A DNA stretch of 64,000 nucleotides from Stomorhina lunata (taxonomy: Eukaryota > Arthropoda > Insecta > Diptera > Rhiniidae). The stretch covers positions 92,611,885-92,675,884 of the forward strand of contig OW121744.1 of the NCBI GenBank assembly GCA_933228675.1. Direction: 5' to 3'. This document shows, in pieces, positions 47,871 to 58,267 of the stretch (within the stretch, counting starts at the first letter, position 1; each line of letters starts with the position of its first letter). Under the pieces are notes generated by a model. It made no database searches and had not been told where the DNA came from. It worked only from the letters and a program-made list of their open reading frames with translations. The position numbers were made by a program, and so were the translations under genes.

Positions 47871-50205
47871 GAAAAATTTCCTATAAAAATAGGAAATTTT
47901 TGAAAAAATTTTTGAAAAATTTCCTATAAAAATAGGAAATTTTTGAAAAATTTCCTATAAAAATAGGAAATTTTTGAAAAATTTCCTATAAAAATAGGAA
48001 ATTTTTGAAAAATTTCCTATAAAAATAGGAAATTTTTGAAAAATTTCATATAAAAATAGGAAATTTTTGAAAAATTTCCTATAAAAATAGGAAATTTTTG
48101 AAAAATTTCCTACAAAAATAGGAAATTTTTGAAAAATTTCCTACAAAAATAGGAAATTTTTGAAAAATTTCCTATAAAAATAGGAAATTTTTGAAAAATT
48201 TCCTATAAAAATAGGAAATTTTTGAAAAAATTCCTATAAAATTAGGAAATTTTTGAAAAATTTCCTATAAAAATAGGAAATTTTTGAAAAATTTCCTATA
48301 AAAATAGGAAATTTTTGAAATTTCCTATAAAAATAGGAAATTTTTGAAATTTCCTATAAAAATAGGAAATTTTTGAAAAATTTCCTATAAAAATAGGAAA
48401 TTTTTGAAAAATTTCCTATAAAAATAGGAAATTTTTGAAAAATTTCCTATAAAAATAGGAAATTTTTGAAAAATTTCCTATAAAAATAGGAAATTTTTGA
48501 AAAATTTCCTATAAAAATAGGAAATTTTTGAAAAATTTCCTATAAAAATAGGAAATTTTTGAAAAATTTCCTATAAAAATAGGAAATTTTTGAAAAATTT
48601 CCTATAAAAATAGGAAATTTTTGAAAATTTTCCTATAAAAATAGGAAATTTTTGAAAAATTTCCTATAAAAATATGAAATTTTTGAAAAATTTCCTATAA
48701 AAATAGGAAATTTTTGAAAAATTTCCCATAAAAATAGGAAATTTTTGAAAAATTTCCTATAAAAATAGGAAATTTTTGTAAAATTTCCTATAAAAATAGG
48801 AAATTTTTGAAAAATTTCCTATAAAAATAGGAAATTTTTGAAAAATTCCTATTTTTATAGGAAATTTTTCAAAAATTTCCTATTTTTATAGGAAATTTTT
48901 GAAAAATTTCCTATAAAAATAGGAAATTTTTGAAAAATTTCCTATAAAAATAGGAAATTTTTGAAAAATTTCCTATAAAAATAGGAAATTTTTGAAAAAT
49001 TTCCTATAAAAATAGGAAATTTTTGAAAATTTCCTATAAAAATAGGAAATTTTTGAAAAATTTCCTATAAAAATAGGAAATTTTTGAAAAATTTCCTATA
49101 AAAATAGGAAATTTTTGAAAAATTTCCTATAAAAATAGGAAATTTTTGAAAAATTTCCTATAAAATTAGGAAATTTTTGAAAAATTTCCTATAAAAATAG
49201 GAAATTTTTGAAAAATTTCCTATAAAAATAGGAAATTTTTGAAAAATTTCCTATAAAAATAGGAAATTTTTGAAAAATTTCCTATAAAAATAGGAAATTT
49301 TTGAAAAATTTCCTATAAAAATAGGAAATTTTTGAAAAATTTCCTATAAAAATAGGAAATTTTTGAAAAATTTCCTATAAAAATAGGAAATTTTTGAAAA
49401 ATTTTCTATAAAAATAGGAAATTTTTGAAAAATTTCCTATAAAAATAGGAAATTTTTGAAAAATTTCCTATAAAAATAGGAAATTTTTGAAAAATTTCCT
49501 ATAAAAATAGGAAATTTTTGAAAAATTTCCTATAAAAATAGGAAATTTTTGAAAAATTTCCTATAAAAATAGGAAATTTTTGAAAAATTTCCTATAAAAA
49601 TAGGAAATTTTTGAAAAATTTCCTATAGAAATAGGAAATTTTTGAAAAATTTCCTATAAAAATAGGAAATTTTTGAAAAATTTCCTATAAAAATAGGAAA
49701 TTTTTGAAAAATTTCCTATAAAAATAGGAAATTTTTGAAAAATTTCCTATAAAAATAGGAAATTTTTGAAAAATTTCCTATAAAAATAGGAAATTTTTGA
49801 AAAATTTCCTATAAAAATAGGAAACTTTTGAAAAATTTCCTATAAAAATAGGAAATTTTTGAAAAATTTCCTATAAAAATAGGAAATTTTTGAAAAATTT
49901 CCTATAAAAATAGGAAATTTTTGAAAAATTTTCTATAAAAATAGGAAATTTTTGAAAAATTTCCTATAAAAATAGGAAATTTTTGAAAAATTTCCTATAA
50001 AAATAGGAAATTTTTGAAAAATTTCCTATAAAAATAGGAAATTTTTGAAAAATTTCCTATAAAAATAGGAAAATTTTGAAAAATTTCCTATAAAAATAGG
50101 AAATTTTTGAAAAATTTCCTATAAAAATAGGAAATTTTTGAAAAATTTCCTATAGAAATAGGAAATTTTTGAAAAATTTCCTATAAAAATAGGAAATTTT
50201 TGAAA
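47867..50205. repeat. 31-bp tandem array, family II, right part
   Basis: About 75 nearly identical units of AGGAAATTTTTGAAAAATTT with CCTATAAAAAT, in the same orientation as 42470-43996. A short flip lies at 48848-48900. The array stops abruptly at GAAAACGGACGGACGG, the reverse of the GTCCGTCC run of the dispersed element. Confidence 0.97.
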
Positions 50206-50323
50206 ACGGACGGACGGACGGACTGACATCGCTAAATCGGCTCAGAAAGTGATTCTGAGTAAAGTGCGTTACATACATCAGCCCAAACTTATAATACCCT
50301 TTTTAACTATGGTGGTGAAGGGG

Positions 50324-51215
50324 ATAAATATATAAATGTATAGCGTTACTTTAATATAGAAAGGCCCTAAGTTGTTGTTTATGCAAATAGCTTTTTAAAG
50401 CTTTATCTGATATAATTTTATGAAAATCTTTTAATTTTAAAAAACATAATTGTAGCATTAAATTCTTTAGAGAATTTAGTAAAAAACTGCGTTTGAAAAA
50501 TTTGTATATCTTCAAAATTTAAAATTGTATGTAGTTTTTTTCCCTTTCCTGTAATGTAAGAAAAATATTAGTTAGGTCTTTTCTATATTAAAGTAACGAT
50601 ATGTAAGTATCTTAATAATTGTCTGTTTCAAATCATTATAACGTTAATGTTCATAACTTTCCTTGATAATTTACATTAAAACCTTTTCACTTTAAACTCA
50701 TTAAAACAATAATGATAATATCATTTTAAATGACAAATTAACTCTTTATAACAGCTCAACTGCTTAAAGTTTAAATCACCAGACATCCATCCGACCTATT
50801 AACTCAACTAACTTCCTTCCATCTATTGGTATCTGCAGTTGATTGATTGAACATGCCACATGTTTAACATGCCAGAAAATTACACAGTTGAAGTAGTTTT
50901 TATTCGCATTTCCAGGAACAAGAAGTGGGAAATGAAAATGTAAAAAGTTAATGGATCTTTAAGAGAATAGTTAGAATGAAACGTATGCAAAGTCTATTAA
51001 GGCCACGGTCATTTTGTAAAAGTATTCTTGAGGATGAGTTGTTCTTAGTTATACACGAACATAGTCTGCTTAGATGGATGAGGAGGTGGTAGAAAATTAC
51101 TTAAATCATTTGAATTTTATATTTGAATATTGCTCTATCTAGCTGGACCTTAACTTTTAATTTTACTTACATGTCTACTATCAAATTAATAACATTCAAA
51201 TCTTTTATTTTTATA
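50324..51215. other. AT-rich spacer between two dispersed-element copies
   Basis: No gene seen. Its last 40 or so bases (from TACTATCAAATTAATAAC near 51174) form the left flank of the copy at 51216 and recur at 52530-52570. Confidence 0.6.
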
Positions 51216-51969
51216 CCCTTCACCACCACATTTGGAAAGGGTATTATAAGTTTGTGCTGATGTATGTAACGCATAGAAATATTTGTCTTAGACCCATCTT
51301 TTAGTATACCAATAGGCTTAGAATCACTTTCTGAGTCGATTTAGCGATGTCCGTCCGTCCGTCTGTCTGGATCCACATGTAAACCTTGTAATCAAACTAC
51401 AGGTCGCAATTCTAAAGATAATTTGATGAAATCACAGATTATTTTCATTGAAATTCGTCAAAATCGGTCCATTATTTATGGTACCTCCCATAGGTCCCAC
51501 TTCCCGGAATTGATATATTGGCCACAAAAATCAATATTTTTCATGAAATTTAAAACAAATACTTCTTATGTAAACTTAAATTACTGTACCAAATTTCGTT
51601 GAAATCGGTCCACATTTGACCATAGCTCTCATACAAACTCTTCTGTCAAAACGCACTAAATGAGACAAAAAATCACTAAAACGCTCGTAAATCTGAAGAT
51701 AATGAGAATTTTGAGCTTGCATACATAATTTTTGTAACAACTGTAATCAATTTGCCAAATTTCAAGATAATCGGTCCACATTTGACCCTAGCTCTCATAT
51801 AAGTCCAAATGACGGAAACAGCTTAAATATACAAGTCTTAATAAAATGTTTGTATGATGGCAAAATTTAGCAAATATTTGTCTTTATACAGGAAAAATAA
51901 CACCTTTGACCTTAGTGGTGAAGGGTATCGTATGGTCGGGCTTGACCGACTATAAGACTTTCTTACTTG
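51216..51969 (+). mobile_element. Dispersed Helitron/Helentron-like element, copy B, complete 754 bp
   Basis: Starts CCCTTCACCACC and ends TTTCTTACTTG. The 5' end forms an imperfect palindrome (ATACCCTT to AAGGGTAT). GTGGTGAAGGGTAT near the 3' end is the inverse of the first bases, a subterminal inverted repeat. A strong hairpin precedes the 3' end. TTATA flanks both sides (51211-51215, 51970-51974) and occurs once at the paralogous empty site near 52566. Short subterminal inverted repeats, a 3' hairpin, an internal simple-repeat region and no coding capacity fit non-autonomous Helentrons (DINE-1 type). A MITE with TA or 5-bp duplication is the main alternative. Confidence 0.75.
51935..51950 (+). 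other. 3' subterminal hairpin of copy B
   Basis: GTCGG pairs with CCGAC around a six-base loop. The flanking TATG and TATA extend the stem to nine pairs, counting one G-U. It ends 19 bases before the 3' terminus. Confidence 0.65.
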
Positions 51970-52034
51970 TTATAATTTAAGGTTGATTAATTATTTTCTT
52001 TATATTGACCATCAACTTAACTTTATGATATTTT

Positions 52035-52530
52035 TCGAAAAATTTTTCTATAGAAAAATTTTCTATTGGAAAATATTTTTATTTCTAATTTCTATAGAAA
52101 TTTTTTTAAAAATTTCGTATTTTTATGGGAAATTTTTAAAAAACTCTTATTTTTGTAGCAAATTTTTTAAAATTTTTTATAAAAAATTGCTTATTTTAAT
52201 GGGAAATTTTTTAAAATTTTCTTTATTTTCTTTTAAAAAAATTTTTCAAAAATTTCTCATTTTTTCAGAAATTTCTTATATTTTTAAGAAATTTTAAAAA
52301 AATTTCTTATCTTTTTTAAGAAAATTTTCAAAAATTTTCAAAAATTTCTTATCTTTTTTAAGAAATTTTTCAAAAGTTTCTTATTTTTGAAGCAAATTTT
52401 CTTATTTTTTATAGAAAATTTTTCAAAAATTTCAAATTTTTATGGGAAACGTTCCGAAATTTTCTTATCTTTATAGGAATTTTTTCAAAAATTTTTTATT
52501 TTTGTAGGAAATTTTTAAAAAACTTCTTAA
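52035..52530. repeat. Decayed family II array
   Basis: Irregular units of AAATTTTT(A/C)AAAAATTT with CTTATTTTTAT at roughly 31-bp spacing. It is too diverged for exact counting. It lies between the two copies of the TTTATTTTTATAATTTAA flank, so the whole block 51174-52640 looks like a local duplication with array DNA between the copies. The 104-codon Phe-rich frame here is a repeat artefact. Confidence 0.75.
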
Positions 52531-53034
52531 TACTATCACATTAATAACATTCAAATCTTTTATTTTTATAATTTAAAGTTGATTTTTCCATGTTAATTTC
52601 TTTATATTGACCATAAATTTAACATTATGAGATTTCTTTTGTCTAGACTTTTGTTAAGTTAAGATTTTTAATTAAATTATTTATCTACAGGTGACAGGTG
52701 TTAAATAAATGAACATAAAAATCCATTTAAATTTTCGCAAATTTGGCAGTTATTGCTGCTAGTAAGGATAATAATACAATGAAAGGATCATTGAACTAAA
52801 GAGTCTAGGGAAAAGTTTATTATATTTCTTTTACATATTCAAGAGAAATTTGAATGGAAAACTAGAAATAGAAAAAGATTTATACTCTTATATTTTTAGA
52901 TAAAGTCATTTTTAGAAGATACTGAATTTTAGTGAAATCTAAGCGAATTTACGGTAATGAAACAAAAAAGTAGTAATAAATCTGTTTCTTCTAAACTGTA
53001 TGTCTGATTGTAATGTTTAAGGAATTGTTAATTT
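52531..53034. other. Spacer with the unoccupied paralogue of the copy B site
   Basis: 52530-52640 repeats, without interruption, the sequences that flank copy B: AATAACATTCAAATCTTTTA, then TTTTTATAATTTAA, then CTTTATATTGACCAT. The rest is AT-rich and carries no gene that I can see. Confidence 0.7.
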
Positions 53035-55740
53035 TTCTGTAGAAAATGTTTCTATAGAAAAATATTTTTATCAAAAATTTTTTTATAGAAAATTGTTTTA
53101 TCGAGAATTTTTCTGTAGAAAATTTTGCTATAGAAAAATATTTTTATCAAAAATTTTTCTATAGAAAATCTTTTTAATAAATTTTTTTTATAGAAAATTT
53201 ATTTATGAAAAATGAAATTATTCAGAAATTATTCTATAGAAAATTTTTTTATCAAAAACTTTTCTATAGAAAATTTGTTTATCAAAAATTTTTCTATTGA
53301 AAAATTTTTCTAAATAATTTTTAAACAAAAATTTTTCTAAATAATTTTTACACAAAAATTTTTCTATAGAAAAAGGTTTTTATCGAAAAATTTTCTATTG
53401 TAAAATATTTTTATTTCTAATTTCTATAGAAAATTTTCTTATTTTTATGGGAAATTTTTAAAACAACTTTTATTTTTATGGGAAATTAAAATTTTTTTTT
53501 ATAAAAAATTGCTTATTTTAATGGGCAATTTTTTAAAACTTTCTTTGTTTTAAATAATTTTCAAAATTTTGTTAGTTTTAAAAGAAATTTTTTAACAACA
53601 TTTTTTTAAGAAAAATTTTCAAAATTTCTTATTTTTTCAGAATATTTTCAAAAATTCCTTATATTATTCAGAAATTTTTAAAAAATTTCTAATTTTTATT
53701 GGAAGTTTTGCAAAAATTTCTTATTTTTATAAGAAATTTTTTAAAATTTTCTTATTTTATAGGAAATTTTTCAAAAATTTCTCATTTTTATAGGAAATTT
53801 TTCAAAAGTTTCTTATTTTTATAGGAAATTTTTTAAAAAATTTCTTATTTTTATAGGAAATTTTTCAAAAATTTCTTATTTTTAAATGTAATTTTTCAAA
53901 AATTTCTTATTTTTATAGAAAATTTTTCAAAAATTTCTTATTTTTATGGGAAATTTTTCAAAAATTTCTTATTTTTATAAGAAATTTTTAAAAAATTTCT
54001 TATTTTTATAGGAAACTTTTCAAAAATTTCTTATTTTTACCTGAAATTTTTCAAAAATTTCTTATTTTTATAGGAAATTTTTCAAAAATTTCTTATTTTT
54101 ATTGGAAATTTTTCAAAAATTTCTTATTTTTATAAGAAATTTTTCAAAAATTTCTTATTTTTATAGGAAATTTTTCAAAAATTTCTTATTTTTAAAAAAT
54201 TTCTTATTTTTATAGGAAATTTTTCAAAATTTTCTTATTTTTATAAAAAAAATTTCAAAAATTTATTATTTTTATAGGAAAGTTTTCAAAAATTTATTAT
54301 TTTCATAGGAGATTTTTCAAAAATTTCTAATTTTTATAGGAAATTTTTCAAAAAATTTCTTATTTTTATAGAAAATTTTTCAAAAATTTCTTATTTTTAT
54401 TGGAAAATTTTCAAAAATTTCTTATTTTTATAGGAAATTTTTCAAAAATTTATTATTTTATAGGAAATTTTTCAAAAATTTCTTATTTTTATAGGAAATT
54501 TTTCAAAAATTTCTTATTTTTATAGCAAATTTTTCAAAAATTTGTTATTTTTATATGAAATTTTTCAAAAATTTGTTATTTTTATATGAAATTTTTCGAA
54601 AATTTCTTGTTTTCATAAGAATTTTTTCGAAAATTTTTTATTTTTATAGGAAATTTTTCAAAAATTTCTTATTTTTATAGAAAATTTTTCAAAAGTTTCT
54701 TATTTTTATGGAAAATTTTTAAAAAATTTCATATTTTTATGGAAAATTTTTCAAAAATTTCTTATTTTTATATGAAATTTTTCAAAAATTTCCTATTGTT
54801 ATAGGAAATTTTTCAAAAATTTCGTTTTTTATAGGAAATTTTTCAAAAATTTCTTATTTTTATAGGAAATTTTTCAAAAATTTCTTGTTTTTATAGGAAA
54901 TTTTTCAAAAATTTCTTATTTTTATGGGAAACTTTTCAAAAATTTCTTATTTTTATATGCAATTTTTCACAAATTTCTTATTTTTATAGGAAATTTTTAA
55001 AAAATTTCTTATTTTTATAGGAAATTTTTCAAAAATTTCTTTTTTTATAGGAAATTTTTCAAAAATTTCTTATTTTTATAGGAAATTTTTCAAAAATTTC
55101 TTATTTTTATAGGAAATTTTTCAAAAATTTCTTACTTCTATAGGAAACTTTTCAAAAATTTCTTATTTTTATAGGAAATTTTTCAAAAATTTCTTATTTA
55201 TTTTATAAAATTTTACAGAAGTTTCTTATTTTTGTAGGAAATTTTTCTAAAATTTCTTAATTTCCAAAATTTTTTTCAAAAAATTCTTATTTTTATAGGA
55301 ATTTTTTCAAAAATTGTTTATTTTTGCGGGAAATTTTTCAAAAAGTCTTTATTTTTTTTAAGAAATTTTTCAAAATTTCTTATTTTTTTATTTTTTTTAG
55401 GAAACTTTTCAAAAATTTCTTTTTCTTTTGAGAAATTTAAAATTTTTTTTTATTATATTAAAAGTTTTTTTTTCAAAAAATTCCTATTTTTTAGGAAATT
55501 TTTTAAAAATTTCTTATTTATATGGGAAGATTTTATAAAATATCTTATTTTTGTAGGAAATTTTTTTTAATTTTTTTATTTTTTTAAGAAATTTTTAAAA
55601 ACTTTGTAATTTTTATAGGAAATTTTTCAAAAAGTTCTTATTTTATACGACATTATTCAAAAATTTTTTATTTTTATGGGAAATTTTTTTGAAAATTTCT
55701 TATTTTCATAGGTAATTTTCACTGAAAAATATTTTTATCG
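53035..55740. repeat. 31-bp tandem array, family II, TTCTTATTTTTATA subtype
   Basis: Opens with about 390 bp of TTTTTCTATAGAAAA/ATCAAAAATT units that look like family I, then changes near 53430 to GGAAATTTTTCAAAAATTTC with TTATTTTTATA. Units at 53760-55200 are regular and the right end decays. It is the one array where both families sit next to each other without a spacer. Confidence 0.92.
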
Positions 55741-56844
55741 AAAAATAATCCAAGGCAATAGCAAAATATTTTTATATAAAAAATATATTTATACAGAAAA
55801 TCTAAAATTGTTTAGTATTAGTATTTCCCAATTCGGTTATATTTATGTATTTAAAACAATGTTTGCAAAAATAATAGTGTCGCAGCAACAATATTTGAGA
55901 TTATATTTCTTTGTTCTCTTGAAACATGTATTTTGCTGCTATAAATTGGATTCTGATTTTGATTCTTGCATATTTTGTTCTTGTTTGTTCTTTAATAAAA
56001 GAGCACCAACCGACTTTGTTCACATTCAAATTTCAACTGAATGATTTTAAAACTCATTTTCACGAGTTTCATTAATGATCGTGATATTTGCGAAAATTAT
56101 GAAAAGTCTTCGGCACCTGGTGTTATGAATGAAGTGCCTATTTTTAATTTAACTTATCTTGTTGTAACAATATGACGACTATATTTTCTTACATGTTTTC
56201 CCTTGACATTGATGCAGATGTTATGCTATTTTGAATTTTTATACTGTATTTTTACTTTTAAGTCTCTTCAAACAATTCCATGTAAATTCTCTTATTACAA
56301 TTTTATAATATTTTTTAAATAACTTTATTTTCTTACAACACAGACTTGTTATAATCGCATTTCAAACTTTTGTTTTATAGTAAACTATTGTGTCGTTTCT
56401 AAACTATTTTTAAGCACAAAATCCCAAGATTTCTATTAGAATTATTTAATTTTGTGTCTGTTTTTGATGAAATTTTATTTGGTCTTGCATAATTTACATA
56501 AACAACAAAACATTATTAAAATATATTTAAGTTTTAAAAATACTCGTAGTTACAAATGTTTCGTGAGTAAATCTAAATCTACTCAAATGAAACGAAACAA
56601 ATGAATGGGTAAGTGAAATTCTAAAATAAGATAAAACTGAATAAAATAGAAAACATAAATATTTTATAACTTTAGAATAAAGTTTTGCAATGATGATGAC
56701 GATGATGTCAGTCGGATGATGGTGGACTGTAAGGATTATTTGCAAATACACTCGGCAACAAAAAGAAAAACATTAAAATTCGACAAATTTTGTTAATAAT
56801 TAAAAGCTATACATTGGCAACAAGAATACTAGGAATTCGGTAGA
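55741..56844. other. AT-rich spacer, no gene recognised
   Basis: Short frames on both strands (55808-56044 plus, 56527-56751 minus) have no recognisable domain and no sign of coding bias. It contains one member of the inverted dispersed pair. Confidence 0.5.
56013..56120 (+). repeat. Dispersed 108-bp sequence, plus orientation
   Basis: Related to the reverse complement of 38692-38798, sharing CTCATTTTCACGA, ATGATCGTGATATTT, CGAAAAT and CACCTGG or CTCCTGG. Identity is unknown. Confidence 0.6.
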
Positions 56845-58267
56845 AAAATATTTCTAACTTAAATTTTTCTATAGAAAAATATTTCTAATTCAAAATTTTT
56901 CTATAGAAAATTATTTCTAAAGCGAAATATTTCTGTCGAAAATTTATTTTCTAAAGAAAAATATTTCTAACGAAAATTTTTCTAAAGAAAAATATTTCTA
57001 ACGAAAATTTTTCTAAAGAAAAATATTTCTAACGAAAATTTTTCTAAAGAAAAATATTTCTAACGAAAATGTTTCTAAAGAAAAATATTTCTAACGAAAA
57101 TTTTTCTAAAGAAAAATATTTCTAACGAAAAGTTTTCTAAAGAAAAATATTTCTAACGAAAATTTTTCTAAAGAAAAATATTTCTAACGAAAATTTTTCT
57201 AAAGAAAAATATTTCTAACGAAAATTTTTCTAAAGAAAAATATTTCCAACGAAAATTTTTCTAAAGAAAAATATTTCTAACGAAAATTTTTCTAAAGAAA
57301 AATATTTCTAACGAAAATTTTTCTAAAGAAGGATATTTCTAACGAAAATTTTTCTAAAGGAAAATATCTAACGAAAATTTTTCTAAAGAAAAATATTTCT
57401 AACGAAAATTTTTCTAAAGAAAAATATTTCTAACGAAAATTTTTCTAAAGAAAAATATTTCTAACGAAAATTTTTCTAAAGAAAAATATTTCTAACGAAA
57501 ATTTTTCTAAAGAAAAATATTTCTAACGAAAATTTTTCTAAAGAAAATATTTCTAACGAAAAATATTTCTAACGAAAATTTTTCTAAAGAAAAATATTTC
57601 TAACGAAAATTTTTCTAAAGAAAAATATTTCTAACCAAAATTTTTCTATAGAAAAATATTTCTAATGAAAATTTTTCTAAAGAAAAATATTTCTAACGAA
57701 AATTTTTCTAAAGAAAAATATTTCTAACGAAAATTTTTCTAAAGAAAAATATTTCTAACGAAAATTTTTCTAAAGAAGGATATTTCTAACGAAAATTTTT
57801 CTAAAGAAAAATATTTCTAACGAAAATTTTTCTAAAGAAAAATATTTCTAACGAAAATTTTTCTAAAGAAAAATATTTCTAACGAAAATTTTTCTAAAGA
57901 AAAATATTTCTAACGAAAATTTTTCTAAAGAAAAATATTTCTAACGAAAATTTTTCTAAAGAAAAATATTTCTAACGAAAATTTTTCTAAAGAAAAATAT
58001 TTCTAACGAAAATTATTCTAAAGAAAAATATTTCTAACGAAAATTTTTCTTAAGAAAATATTTCTAACGAAAAATATTTCTAACGAAAATTTTTCTAAAG
58101 AAAAATATTTCTAACGAAAATTTTTCTAAAGAAAAATATTTCTAACGAAAATTTTTCTAAAGAAAAATATTTCTAACCAAAATTTTTCTAAAGAAAAATA
58201 TTTCTAATGAAAATTTTTCTAAAGAAAAATATTTCTAACGAAAATTTTTCTAAAGAAAAATATTTCT
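56845..58267. repeat. 31-bp tandem array, family I, TCTAACGAAAA/CTAAAGAA subtype, reversed
   Basis: About 45 units of AAATATTTCTAACGAAAAT followed by TTTTCTAAAGAA, the reverse orientation of the family I arrays at 1-3030 and 38835-41385. Here the central palindrome is broken by a TAT-to-TAA change (CTAAAGAA instead of CTATAGAA). Rare variants (GAAGGATATT, CTAACCAAAA, CTAATGAAAA) each occur twice. Confidence 0.96.

Larger units (their letters stand above)
42454..50323 (-). mobile_element. Dispersed Helitron/Helentron-like element, copy C, expanded by array and LINE
   Basis: At the right, 50206-50323 is the reverse complement of the element's 5' part: CCCCTTCACCACC, AAGGGTATTATAAGTTTG, GCTGATGTATGTAACGCA, GATTTAGCGATGTC and the GTCCGTCCGTCC run. 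At the left, CAAGTAAGAAAGTTCTA (42454-42470) is the reverse complement of the 3' terminus (TTTCTTACTTG). The two ends are in the same orientation and enclose only the 31-bp array and the LINE, so this reads as one copy whose interior has been replaced by satellite. The 3' hairpin is missing and no target duplication is visible, so the left boundary is less sure than the right. Confidence 0.6.

Noticed and set aside
51983..52297. A 104-codon frame after dispersed-element copy B
   Set aside because: Lies in a decayed 31-bp array and its flank. The composition is that of the repeat.
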